Below are positions 27,055 to 36,188 of a stretch of DNA of 36,188 nucleotides, one piece after another. The stretch lies in assembly GCA_947464955.1 (NCBI GenBank), contig CANHZI010000027.1:1-36188 (forward strand), in the 5' to 3' direction. The position numbers and the translations under genes are program-made. The notes below the pieces were generated by a model that worked only from the letters and a program-made list of their open reading frames with translations, had not been told where the DNA came from and did no database searches. This DNA is from Oxalobacteraceae bacterium. GTDB taxonomy: Bacteria > Pseudomonadota > Gammaproteobacteria > Burkholderiales > Burkholderiaceae_D. How positions within the stretch are numbered: position 1 is the stretch's first letter; every line of letters starts with the position of its first letter.

Positions 27055-27768
27055 TTATTTGGACTGCTTCTGCAATCTCAATTTCATCCAAGGTTTCGTC
27101 CAGTTGGGTGGCTCGTAGTCGGCACCACTCACGTAGTCACTCTTCAGTACTAACCAACCATCTTTCTCTGGTTTGAATAACCAAAATAGTTTTTCTGACT
27201 TAACTTTGACGGTATTGCTACCGTCGGGCAATTCAGATCGATCTAATACCAAATGCGCTTGGTAGGCCTTTGTATTGATTTTGATTTGATTCTTGTCGAA
27301 GCACCATGTGCGATTTAATTGATCAAAGTAGCAGCCTTCAAAAATAATATTGAAGAATATAGGATCGTAGGAATACGCTTCGCTTTGCGAACTTGGTATC
27401 GCATCTCCTACCCGAATAAAGGTGGATCCGCTGAAATCCTGTTGCTCGAATTGGAATGCATCACCTCGAAAAATCAGGCGCTGTTCACTCCACTCTTCAA
27501 AGGTGCTTGATTCGTGCCATGAAAAAATAAATAAACCGTTGCCATCCTTGTTGACGTTCACAGCGCTGAGAAAAGAAGGTATTTTCCAAAATTTTGTTTT
27601 CCTGACTTCATCGAGCAACTGACGATCCACGTAAAAACCAGTATGGGCGGCCACACTCTTTTTATCTTTTGAAGAGACAATTTGCTTGCTCTCGCTACAA
27701 GCAGCCAAAATAAAAAACGTTAGATAAGCACATATCAATTGGATTGAAAGTTTGAGTGTGGTTTTCAT
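27055..27768 (-). CDS. Hypothetical lipoprotein
   Basis: N-terminal IQLICAYLTFFILAACSESKQ lipobox; intact 237-aa ORF. Confidence 0.7.
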   Translation of the reverse strand: MKTTLKLSIQLICAYLTFFILAACSESKQIVSSKDKKSVAAHTGFYVDRQLLDEVRKTKFWKIPSFLSAVNVNKDGNGLFIFSWHESSTFEEWSEQRLIFRGDAFQFEQQDFSGSTFIRVGDAIPSSQSEAYSYDPIFFNIIFEGCYFDQLNRTWCFDKNQIKINTKAYQAHLVLDRSELPDGSNTVKVKSEKLFWLFKPEKDGWLVLKSDYVSGADYEPPNWTKPWMKLRLQKQSK

Positions 27769-27907
27769 GGAAGTAGTGTGACGAAGCGATGGATATTTAG
27801 CTAGTTAAATCAAAAAGATGAACAGGGCGTTCGTCTTTTTTGCGTTGCTAAACAATGGCAACAATGGCCGGTAAGTAGCTTGATACTTTTGCTTAATTTC
27901 CTCGACT

Positions 27908-30196
27908 TCAGAGATTCATTTGGAAAACAGCTTGATCAAGAATAATGAACATTTTCCCTGCTTTATCGATGGTAATCCCACGCGGGTTGGCTAGGTAGCC
28001 TAAAGAAAATGGGTTGATGGTTGATTTGCCGAAGGTGCCAGCGATTGTCGAAACCATGCCATCCGGTGTGATTTTTCGTAAAGTGTTGTTGCCGCTGTCA
28101 CTAACCAGAAGGTTGTCATTCCGATCGATCGCCAAACCTCCGATAGAACTAAATCGTGCATCAACTCCTTTGCCATCTTGATATCCGCCGTTCAAATTGC
28201 TTGCTGTAGATCCCGCAAATAGACTGACCAAGCCATTAGGCGCGATTTTGTAGATATTGTTATTGGCTTTACTGCTGGCGAAGATATTGCCTTTACTGTC
28301 GATGGTTAGGCTATCAGAATGACCAATCGTTACCGATGGATTGGCGTTCTGCAAAGTGTCTGCCGCTGCCAACGGAAGCGTTCGGACATCGCCATTTGGT
28401 GAAATTTTTCGAATCCCTTCTAGTTCAACAACGTAAAGATTGCCGTCTTTATCGAAAGCTAGGCTTTGCGGATAATTTAATCTTGCTTGGTCCTTGTTCC
28501 CATCAATCTTGCCAGGCTCACCTGGCTTACCTACAAAGGTGGTTACCAGACCGTTTGGTGAAATCTTGCGGATCGTCTGATTTTGAGTATCGGTGAAAAA
28601 CACATTCGCCGATCCATCGACCGCGAGCGCGGTTGGCGAATTCAGTCTGGCAAGAGGACCCATGCCGTCATTTGTGCCCGCATTTCCTGCTTGTCCTGCG
28701 ATTGTGCTGACCACGCCAGTGGCGATATTGATTTTACGTATAGTGTGGTTATCAGTATCGCTGACATATAAGTCGCCATTATTGTCCGAAACGACAGTGT
28801 TTGCGCCGTTGAATCTAGCAAGCTTACCCGCACCGTCTTGGCTTCCCAAGGCTGCGTAACTACCAATGAAAGTTGTCGTGCTTCCGGCGGGCATTACTTT
28901 TTGTAGCGTACTGCCGTTGCCCAATATCAGATATTTATCTTGAAAAGATGCGATCGCATAGGGGAATTCTGACAATGTGGCATTGCTGAAATCCTTCCAG
29001 ATCTCTGCGTTCGCAACGAGCTTGTCGGTCGATATAGAAACACGCAATTTGTATATTTTGCGCTGAGATCGATCGCTCACATAAATATTTCCTGATGTGT
29101 CACCAGCGATGTTAAGTGGTGCCTCGATGGCCGCACCACTGGTCGACACGATGCCTGCGCTGTTGCTCTTATTCAGCCAAATAATTTGCGAGTTACTGAT
29201 GTCAGTGACATAGATCGTATCATTAGCATCAGCATAGATTCCTGTTGCATTGCCACGCATAACACAATCGCGTATCGGTTGAGTGCAAGGGCGCACGGTA
29301 GAAGAGAGAATTTTGCCGATGGGGTCGAGCGTTGTCACAGCACTTGAGCTTGAGATCTTGCGTACTGTTTGCCCAAAGCTATCAATGACATATAGGTTAT
29401 CTTGACTGTCGATAGTGATACTTTGCAAGCTAGAGAAACGTGCTGCTTGACCGACCCCATCAGTTTCGCCCGACTGACCTGCAAGGCCAGCAAAAGTAGA
29501 AACGATGCCCGCAGGACTAATCTTACGAATGACATTGTTTTGTCCATCGCTGACATACACATTTCCTGAACGATCGATTGTGACGCTGGAAGGAAAGCTA
29601 AATTGCGCCGACGCCGATGGTCCATCGGCATATCCTGGTTTTCCGGCTGTACCCGCATAGGTTGTGACGACACCGTCAGGGTTCACTTTTCGAATCGTAT
29701 GATTGCGAGTATCTGCGATGTAAGTGTTGCCAGTAGAGTCGATCGCCATACCACTAGCGTTGTTGATACGTGCCGAAACACCCACTCCATCGAAGTTTCC
29801 TATTCCACCAATTTGGCCAGCAATAAAGGAAAATGGCGGCGGGTTCACCGTTAAATTAATGCTTTGTTTGCTCGTGCCAGTTGGGCCAGTGCAGCTGAGT
29901 GTATAGGTGTTGATGCCTGTGCCAACCGCGGTAATATTTAAACTGCCGCTGGTCGCTTGCGAACCACTCCATGCGTCACTGGCGACGCAATTACTCGCAT
30001 TATTTGAGCTCCAACTCAGCGTGCCTTGTTGTCCACTAAAGAGCGTAGGGGTATTGAGGGATAAATTAATCGTCGGTGCGACGGCGCTAGGGGTGCTATT
30101 GGCAACGTTTGAGTCACCGCCACCGCAAGCAGTCAAGAACAGCACGCCTGAGCAAATGATGGAATATTTGTCGATGGAGAAAGATGGAAAATTCAT
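27908..30196 (-). CDS. NHL-repeat lipoprotein with N-terminal Ig-like segment
   Basis: LFLTACGGGDSN lipobox; repeated NASGMAIDSTGNTYIADTRNHTIRKVNPDGVVTTYAGTAGKPGYADGPSASAQF units. Confidence 0.9.
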   Translation of the reverse strand: MNFPSFSIDKYSIICSGVLFLTACGGGDSNVANSTPSAVAPTINLSLNTPTLFSGQQGTLSWSSNNASNCVASDAWSGSQATSGSLNITAVGTGINTYTLSCTGPTGTSKQSINLTVNPPPFSFIAGQIGGIGNFDGVGVSARINNASGMAIDSTGNTYIADTRNHTIRKVNPDGVVTTYAGTAGKPGYADGPSASAQFSFPSSVTIDRSGNVYVSDGQNNVIRKISPAGIVSTFAGLAGQSGETDGVGQAARFSSLQSITIDSQDNLYVIDSFGQTVRKISSSSAVTTLDPIGKILSSTVRPCTQPIRDCVMRGNATGIYADANDTIYVTDISNSQIIWLNKSNSAGIVSTSGAAIEAPLNIAGDTSGNIYVSDRSQRKIYKLRVSISTDKLVANAEIWKDFSNATLSEFPYAIASFQDKYLILGNGSTLQKVMPAGSTTTFIGSYAALGSQDGAGKLARFNGANTVVSDNNGDLYVSDTDNHTIRKINIATGVVSTIAGQAGNAGTNDGMGPLARLNSPTALAVDGSANVFFTDTQNQTIRKISPNGLVTTFVGKPGEPGKIDGNKDQARLNYPQSLAFDKDGNLYVVELEGIRKISPNGDVRTLPLAAADTLQNANPSVTIGHSDSLTIDSKGNIFASSKANNNIYKIAPNGLVSLFAGSTASNLNGGYQDGKGVDARFSSIGGLAIDRNDNLLVSDSGNNTLRKITPDGMVSTIAGTFGKSTINPFSLGYLANPRGITIDKAGKMFIILDQAVFQMNL

Positions 30197-30423
30197 AGTA
30201 GATCAAATCACTTAAGTGGAAATATCGCAGATCAGATAGTTTGATACGAGCCTTTGTTTCGAGTATGCCGCGAGGCAACGCACAAAACTAAATTCTCGAA
30301 AATAAAGATATTTAGTTAAGACTTGGGTTAATGATGGTACGCTTTAAGTGATTTTTTTGGCAACTTCAATTTATTTGGACTTGAAGTCTTCAGCTGTACG
30401 CTTTGAGCTTTAGACGCTGGCTC

Positions 30424-30891
30424 CTAGCGATTGTATGAAGGCTCAACAATGTTAACAAAATCGATGCCGGAGATTCTCACCAAATCGAGCGTGTTGTAAA
30501 AGCTAGCAAATTCGGCCAAGGGATTTGTCTTGAGATCGACAAGGAATGCGGTTTTATTTTCGGTCAGTTTAAAGAGATAACGGCGTAACTCCGATTGTCC
30601 AATTTCTTGGCCGTTGAGTAGAGTTCGACCATCGAAATCAACATAGAGCTTCACAATTTCGGGCTGGGTTGAATTCAGCCATTCGAATCGACCAATAATG
30701 CAGGTCGGCAGATAGAGCGAGACGAAATTGGACTGCCTCGTTTGAGATCTGTTCCCGTCAAATAAAGTAGTTCCGATCACACAGACACAGAAACTGGCGA
30801 GCAAAACAATACTCAAGCCTGATAGTTTTGTGCGAATGATTGCCTGAGTTTCCCACCCTTTATTCGTGGCCATCTCTTGTCCCGTGTTCAT
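30424..30891 (-). CDS. Hypothetical single-TM protein, ExbD/TolR-like periplasmic region
   Basis: One TM (LSGLSIVLLASFCVCVIG) followed by VKLYVDFDGRTLLNGQEIGQSELRRYLFKLTENKTAFLVDLKTNPLAEFASFYNTLDLVRISGIDFVNIV, layout reminiscent of ExbD. Confidence 0.55.
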   Translation of the reverse strand: MNTGQEMATNKGWETQAIIRTKLSGLSIVLLASFCVCVIGTTLFDGNRSQTRQSNFVSLYLPTCIIGRFEWLNSTQPEIVKLYVDFDGRTLLNGQEIGQSELRRYLFKLTENKTAFLVDLKTNPLAEFASFYNTLDLVRISGIDFVNIVEPSYNR

Positions 30892-31220
30892 TGGAGAGAC
30901 TAATGTAATTGAGTAAACGCGGTCTGTAAAGTGAGCTTGTTTTGGAGCTTATTTGGGAGCTTCATTGTGACTGATTTTATTTTTTGATGTCTGTCTCATG
31001 AATGTTAAGCGTGCAAAAGCATCCGTCTTGTTCCATGACCTTGGGCGCGTGATTGAAATAAACATCCAATTTCTATCATCATGATTGTTAATTTTGACAT
31101 GTAAAAAAATATCTGTTTTATTGCATTGCAAGTTGAGGATATACTTTCGGTTCAATCATGTCTTGCCTATTCGAAGCGAATAAACGCTTTGATTTTTCTG
31201 CTGAAGTGAAAGGATAAAAG

Positions 31221-32498
31221 ATGCAAATGCGTATATCTTCTAACACTGAACTATCTCAATCACGTCAAACATCTAAATCCACTCAGCTCAAGGAAGACAG
31301 TGGCTCGGTGCTATCTGATAGCCGCAGCGCCTCTGCCGCACAACGTCGCGCACAAGACTATGCTAACCGCAGCCAGGCTTCGGCACAGTTGAAATTGATC
31401 CAAGCGAAGATGGAAACTAAAGCTGATATTGCGCAACGTGTTGAGGAAGAAGAACCGCTACAAGGCAAGTTCGAGACAGCACAACGTGTTGAGGAAGAAG
31501 AACCGCTACAAGGCAAGTTTGAGACAGCACAACGTGTTGAGGAAGAAGAACCGCTACAAGGCAAGTTTGAGACAGCACAACGTGTTGAGGAAGAAGAACC
31601 GCTGCAAGGCAAGTTTGAGACAGCGCAACGTGTTGAGGAAGAAGAACCGCTACAAGGCAAATTCGACACAGCGCAACGCGTTGAGGAAGAAGAACCACTA
31701 CAAGGTAAATTCGACACAGCGCAACGTGTTGAGGAAGAAGAACCTCTGCAAGGCAAGTTCGAAACGGCACAAAGAAAAGAACAAGCAAAGCCCAATAATA
31801 CTGGGTTACCCAATCAGCTTAAGTCAGGCATAGAGTCAATGTCGGGCATGAGCATGGATCACGTCAAAGTTCACTACAATTCAGACAAACCAGCACAACT
31901 CAATGCGCATGCTTATGCGCAGGGCAGTGATATCCATGTTGCACCTGGGCAGGAAAAACACCTTCCGCACGAAGCGTGGCATGTAGTGCAGCAAGCGCAG
32001 GGGCGTGTTAAGCCGACGATGCAAATGAAGGCGGGTGTGCCTGTGAATGATGATGTGAGCTTGGAGACTGAAGCCGATGTGATGGGTGAGAAGGCGATGA
32101 GTGTAGGTCAGCCATTGATTCAAGCAAAACAAATAGCATCTTATGGTAGTTCCCCTTTCCAGCTCCGAAAGAATAAGCGGGTTGAGCTCTCTGCTGCCAA
32201 ACACTATAACGACGGTTGGGGAGCAACCTATGGAATTCAGGATGACGAGACGCTGAAGGGAAAAGTCGACGACGGAGTAAAAGGATCAGGTGAAGTTCTT
32301 ATCGGTAACTACGTCGCTAGAAGTTGGAGATTCCAAGGTACTGATTTTAGGAACCTAGTAAAGTGCAATATTTTGTACAAGGACGAATCAGAAGGTGTGA
32401 AGCAGCACAGAACAACATACACAAGCATTTTCCATTGTGGTCCAACAGGCCCCAAATGGAGACAGTATTATGACGGTGCTGCTTGGGTAAAGGGTTGA
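31221..32498 (+). CDS. DUF4157-domain protein with N-terminal tandem repeats and variable C-terminus (copy 2)
   Basis: N-term MQMRISSNTELSQSRQ...AAQRRAQDYANRSQ parallels copy 1; DUF4157 core LPNQLKSGIESMSGMSMDHVKVHYNSDKPAQLNAHAYAQGSDIHVAPGQEKHLPHEAWHVVQQAQGRVKPTMQMKAGVPVNDD. Confidence 0.9.
   Translation: MQMRISSNTELSQSRQTSKSTQLKEDSGSVLSDSRSASAAQRRAQDYANRSQASAQLKLIQAKMETKADIAQRVEEEEPLQGKFETAQRVEEEEPLQGKFETAQRVEEEEPLQGKFETAQRVEEEEPLQGKFETAQRVEEEEPLQGKFDTAQRVEEEEPLQGKFDTAQRVEEEEPLQGKFETAQRKEQAKPNNTGLPNQLKSGIESMSGMSMDHVKVHYNSDKPAQLNAHAYAQGSDIHVAPGQEKHLPHEAWHVVQQAQGRVKPTMQMKAGVPVNDDVSLETEADVMGEKAMSVGQPLIQAKQIASYGSSPFQLRKNKRVELSAAKHYNDGWGATYGIQDDETLKGKVDDGVKGSGEVLIGNYVARSWRFQGTDFRNLVKCNILYKDESEGVKQHRTTYTSIFHCGPTGPKWRQYYDGAAWVKG
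31431..31766 (+). repeat. Seven in-frame 48-bp tandem repeats (AQRVEEEEPLQGKF[E/D]T)
   Basis: Direct reading of the sequence: 7 x 48 = 336 bp, units differ mainly at third codon positions; repeats 5 and 6 have D instead of E. Confidence 0.95.
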
Positions 32499-32590
32499 TC
32501 CAGATATTTTGGAATGCAATTGCCAATGGCAATAGTTCTTCTGAATATGATCAAAATAGTTTGAGAAAATAGACAGAGGAAATCATTGCC

Positions 32591-33766
32591 ATGAAAAAGA
32601 TACTTGCGTGCAGTGCGAAGCTTTGTCTGTTCGCTTTTTCAATGGCTATTTCACTGCAATGCATAGCTCAAGACGAAGTTAAATCAACATTAGATGACTA
32701 CGTCATACAAGGCATGCAGCGCACCAAGGCGCAAGGCTTAGCGATTGCGATAATTGAGAACGGTAAGGTCACCCGCGTTAGCAGTTGGGGCAAGCGAAAT
32801 GTCAATGGGGACCCGCTGACGACAGACACCGTGATGTACGGCGCTTCTCTGACCAAAGCGGTGTTTGCTTATACCGTGATGCAATTGGTTGAAGAAGGAA
32901 AACTTGATCTCGACACGTCGATCGCGCATTACCTACCCAAGCCGCTGCCTGAATACACCGAAGAAGCTAGAAAATACGCCGCATGGCAACACTTAGCAGG
33001 TGATGAGCGCTGGCGCAAAATCACGCCGCGAATTCTACTTACGCATAGCGCTGGATTTGCGAACTTCGGCTTCTTAGAGCCCGATGGCAAACTCCGTTTT
33101 CATTTTGATCCCGGCGCACGCTACGCCTATTCCGGTGAAGGCATGATCTTGCTCCAATTCGTGATTGAGCGTGGACTTGGTCTGGATCTCGGGAAAGAAA
33201 TGCAGACCCGTGTATTCGATCGGTTTGAGATGGGTAAAACCAGTATGATGTGGCGCCCCGATTTTTCTATCAATTTGGCAGACGGTTGGAAAGAAGACGG
33301 CAGTGCAGTACCGCATGATCAACGGAGTAAGACCCGTGCAGCGGGTTCTATGGATACAAGCATCGCAGATTTTGCGAAGTTCGCAGCTGGCTATGTGCGT
33401 GGTGATGGACTGCAATCAAATTCGCGCGAAGAATTGACTCGCCCGCAATTGGCGATTCATACCGTTTCGCAATTCCCTAGCTTGCAGGCACCGGCGGCAC
33501 CCGAACAGCGCCACAAGCATTTGGCGGCGGGGCTAGGCGTGATCAGCTTTACCGGCCCACAAGGCGCAGGATTTCAAAAAGGCGGGCATAACGATTCCAC
33601 AGGCAACACTTGGGTCTGTCTAGAACAGAGCAAGAATTGTGTCGTCATTTTATCGAACGATGTTCGTGCAGAGCAGCTGTTTCCAGGTATCGTCAAAATC
33701 ATCTTAGGTGAGACCGGTTTTCCTTGGAGTTGGGAATATGGTTCGCATGAGTGGGCGAAGCCTTAG
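32591..33766 (+). CDS. Secreted serine hydrolase, beta-lactamase class C-like (second family member in window)
   Basis: Signal peptide ILACSAKLCLFAFSMAISLQCIAQ; SLTK motif (YGASLTKAVFAYTVMQLVEEGKLDLD); YAYSGEGM; C-terminal KGGHNDSTGN. Confidence 0.85.
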   Translation: MKKILACSAKLCLFAFSMAISLQCIAQDEVKSTLDDYVIQGMQRTKAQGLAIAIIENGKVTRVSSWGKRNVNGDPLTTDTVMYGASLTKAVFAYTVMQLVEEGKLDLDTSIAHYLPKPLPEYTEEARKYAAWQHLAGDERWRKITPRILLTHSAGFANFGFLEPDGKLRFHFDPGARYAYSGEGMILLQFVIERGLGLDLGKEMQTRVFDRFEMGKTSMMWRPDFSINLADGWKEDGSAVPHDQRSKTRAAGSMDTSIADFAKFAAGYVRGDGLQSNSREELTRPQLAIHTVSQFPSLQAPAAPEQRHKHLAAGLGVISFTGPQGAGFQKGGHNDSTGNTWVCLEQSKNCVVILSNDVRAEQLFPGIVKIILGETGFPWSWEYGSHEWAKP

Positions 33767-33824
33767 CAAGTAAACTCGAATTGTAGATTCATGTTGCTAC
33801 CGAGGCACAGGTTGCAAATGGGCT

Positions 33825-34208
33825 TCATGGTAAATTCGATTCTTGATATTGATCCCCCAAAATGATCCGCGCATTTGTGTGGCTAATATGTTTGCAAAAC
33901 GGCTGGCCGTCGTAACTTGAGACAAACATAAAATATTCGCCGTGAGTATTTCGAGCATAACAAGTGAGGGAATAGGATTCTATAAAACCCTGGCTATTGA
34001 CAATATCTTCGGTTGATTTCAAAAGTTCAGATTCTGCGCCAATGAAAATGAGCGACGATATTGTTGAATGCGTGCGATATTCAAGAAACTGTTTCTTCGC
34101 TTGTGCTCTATACGTTTCAATTGGAATTGAATCGCGAATTTGTGTCAGCGTCGCAACGATTATCCAAAGGATGAATATGATGAGAGCGATGAGCGCGAGA
34201 GTATTCAT
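33825..34208 (-). CDS. Hypothetical membrane-anchored protein
   Basis: N-terminal TM (LALIALIIFILWIIVATL), 127 aa, no recognised domain. Confidence 0.5.
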   Translation of the reverse strand: MNTLALIALIIFILWIIVATLTQIRDSIPIETYRAQAKKQFLEYRTHSTISSLIFIGAESELLKSTEDIVNSQGFIESYSLTCYARNTHGEYFMFVSSYDGQPFCKHISHTNARIILGDQYQESNLP

Positions 34209-34473
34209 TTGTGATTTATTGCTGGGGAGTGTGCTTACATCGAAGTTGCGGAAGGAAACCAGTTTCCTGCTTTGACCTAGTGTCTAAGCAACTTACGACT
34301 TCTTTCTTGGGACGAACTTTTCGGTTCGCCCAAGTCAGCTTTGTGGCTGGGCATGTCGACAATTTTGCATGCGGTCTTACAACTCACAGTTATATCGCGA
34401 ATTTATAGCGCATGCTTGCGAAAATAGCGACAAAGGAAATAATCGATTTTTTCGACTGATGCTATCGTTTGTT

Positions 34474-35325
34474 CTATCTGCCAGATGATCTAGGTTTGGT
34501 TGAACCTGGTGTTGGTGTGTTGCTCAGTAATTTAAATGCGTTATTGCATTTTTGTGAATTTGAGTTGGTGGCTCGTTCGAGTGCATAGTCAACAGCCTTT
34601 TTTCCCTCGGTGCTTTTCAGGTTAGTATCGGCACCAGAAGATAATAACTGTTCGAGATATTCTGTTTCTGCACAATTATTTGCTGCTCGCATCAATAAAG
34701 TAATCCCAGTTCTATTTGGTTGATTATTTAAATTGACACCTGCTTTGAGCAGCATCGCTAATCTTCTCGATTTAGAGGTATCTTCAATATAATTGATAGC
34801 AGTTCTTCCTTCATTGTCTGCCGATTCAATGTTTACGCCTGCGCTCAGCAGGAGAGCTACAATATCTGCTAGGCTCGGACTGTTGTAGTAGATATTATTT
34901 GGCGCCATAGCAGCCATAAGTGCGGTGGTGCCGCGTGGGTCAGGGATGTTGCCATCGGCACCGTGGTCAAGTAAATATTTGACCAATTTTGGGTCACTGT
35001 TGTCGACGTTCATAACATTGTTTAACAATGCTGTGCGGCCTTCAAAACCACAATTTCGACAGTTAATGTCAGCCCCTCGGGCTAAATACATCTCCATCAT
35101 TTCATAGTTTCTATTTAGAACCGCTGAGTAAAAACCCTTACTGTCGGAAGATGGCGAAGGATCGGGCGCCTTTACGTTTGTTTTTACTTCGTTGAAAACG
35201 TTTGATACTTTCTTGCCCTCGTTTAGGGCTTTAGTTTTCTTTACTTCTTTTGGGGCGTCGACGAAAACTTGCGCCGAAACATTTAAGCTCAATAAAGTCA
35301 GAACAAGCGCCATTAGTTTATTCAT
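34474..35325 (-). CDS. Exported ankyrin-repeat protein
   Basis: Signal peptide MNKLMALVLTLLSLNVSAQV; ankyrin units (NRNYEMMEMYLARGADINCRN...GRTALLNNVMN; LVKYLLDHGADGNIPDPRGTTALMAAM; TGITLLMRAANNCAETEYLEQLLSSGADTNLKS). Confidence 0.88.
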   Translation of the reverse strand: MNKLMALVLTLLSLNVSAQVFVDAPKEVKKTKALNEGKKVSNVFNEVKTNVKAPDPSPSSDSKGFYSAVLNRNYEMMEMYLARGADINCRNCGFEGRTALLNNVMNVDNSDPKLVKYLLDHGADGNIPDPRGTTALMAAMAPNNIYYNSPSLADIVALLLSAGVNIESADNEGRTAINYIEDTSKSRRLAMLLKAGVNLNNQPNRTGITLLMRAANNCAETEYLEQLLSSGADTNLKSTEGKKAVDYALERATNSNSQKCNNAFKLLSNTPTPGSTKPRSSGR

Positions 35326-35344
35326 AAATTCTCCAAAGAGGTGA

Positions 35345-36034
35345 TTATTTGTTCGTTTTAGTTAATTTGAAAGTACCTTGGCGTTTTGTACCGGGGATTG
35401 ACCAATTGCCGCTTATTCTTGATCGGTCTGATGCCAAATTTCCTTCATATCGAATTTTCTGTTGAGTATTGTTTATCGTAAAAATCTTATCTAGTCTAAT
35501 GTTTTCGCGAGTTCGAGTTCCTGTCCATTCAGCTTCGATAGTTTCTTCTCTATCGTTCAAACGAACTACTTCTTTTGATTTTCCTGTGATTGATCGATCC
35601 TTGTTTTCGCTTAGATTGACAGAAAATTTTACGCTAGGCATCTTACTGAAAAAATATTCACCAGCCCATGCGCCGTCAATCAGTGCTTCTGTGTCTCGGT
35701 GTGATTGCGCAGCGAATAGTGGCTTCGATGAGAGGTGACCTGTTTTTGAGGCTGCCAGGAACGCACTTCCAAACAACAGGGGATAACTTGAGACATATAA
35801 GATAATGGTAAATGCCGTGCCGATTATTACAGATATCCCTAGGATCATCGCCTGCCTTGTAAGGCATACGATGGCCAAAATAAAGGCAACAATATTAAAT
35901 GCGACGGTAAGTAATGTCGAAATTAATGGTATTGGAAGTATAGCAAACAACCAAGCCAACAATAAACAGACTATAGCTATTACTTTTGGTGCTTTAGGTT
36001 TTTCTGGTAGCAAAGCATGAGCATTTTGATTCAT
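35345..36034 (-). CDS. Hypothetical membrane protein with soluble beta-rich C-terminus
   Basis: Three TM-like segments (KVIAIVCLLLAWLFAILPIP, LTVAFNIVAFILAIVCLT, ILGISVIIGTAFTIILYV) then a soluble region; same strand as and close to the ankyrin gene. Confidence 0.6.
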   Translation of the reverse strand: MNQNAHALLPEKPKAPKVIAIVCLLLAWLFAILPIPLISTLLTVAFNIVAFILAIVCLTRQAMILGISVIIGTAFTIILYVSSYPLLFGSAFLAASKTGHLSSKPLFAAQSHRDTEALIDGAWAGEYFFSKMPSVKFSVNLSENKDRSITGKSKEVVRLNDREETIEAEWTGTRTRENIRLDKIFTINNTQQKIRYEGNLASDRSRISGNWSIPGTKRQGTFKLTKTNK

Positions 36035-36188
36035 CGAATTCCCTTTTTTAATTTTATAAAATAGATAAACTTAAAGCGAAACGCATTAAATTACGATGAT
36101 TTTGAAAACGAATTGCTGGCCGTGTGAATTGGCAGGTGTCGATCCCTTTGGCGCAAGTATTGGTGTGAATTTTCGTACATGAATCGGG

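Noticed and set aside
31431-31766. CRISPR-like array
   Set aside because: Repeats are directly contiguous 48-bp coding units with no spacers and no cas genes nearby; it is a protein tandem repeat.
31358-31813. Long minus-strand and alternative-frame ORFs across 31.36-31.83 kb with Cys/Ser- or Val/Leu-rich repeats
   Set aside because: They are mirror readings of the 48-bp tandem repeat in the DUF4157 gene; no RBS or independent support.

Overview
The 36.2-kb window looks like an accessory-rich chromosomal segment of a Gram-negative bacterium. Several lipoproteins carry a lipobox-CGGG N-terminus and there is an Oar-like TonB receptor, so a beta-proteobacterium of the Burkholderiales/Oxalobacteraceae type is plausible, but this is inference. 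The left edge is a nested-insertion scar: an IS30-type transposase 3' end abuts a truncated IS3-family orfA, whose element interrupts an AraC-type regulator gene. Next come an SBP_bac_3 gene frameshifted at a 9-bp homopolymer, a 2OG-Fe(II) oxygenase and a secreted subtilase. The strongest candidate for an undescribed system is a compact locus at about 4.57-8.69 kb. It holds a 52-aa peptide with a leader-like N-terminus and a short Cys/Ser/Thr-rich tail (AAAAG-KCSCTSTCSPS), then a strong hairpin, then four near-contiguous genes: an M50/YydH-like membrane metallopeptidase, an unknown protein, an alpha/beta-hydrolase lipoprotein and an LpxL/HtrB-like acyltransferase. I read this as a possible acylated/processed RiPP-like system. 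The second notable theme is two DUF4157 (HEAWH) proteins with near-identical central domains, unrelated C-termini and, in one, seven 48-bp tandem repeats, an architecture like eCIS cargo or polymorphic effectors. The rest is mostly ordinary accessory content: beta-lactamase-family hydrolases, NHL-repeat lipoproteins, a CBS/CorC membrane protein, a TonB receptor, an X-Pro dipeptidyl-peptidase, an ankyrin protein and several hypotheticals.
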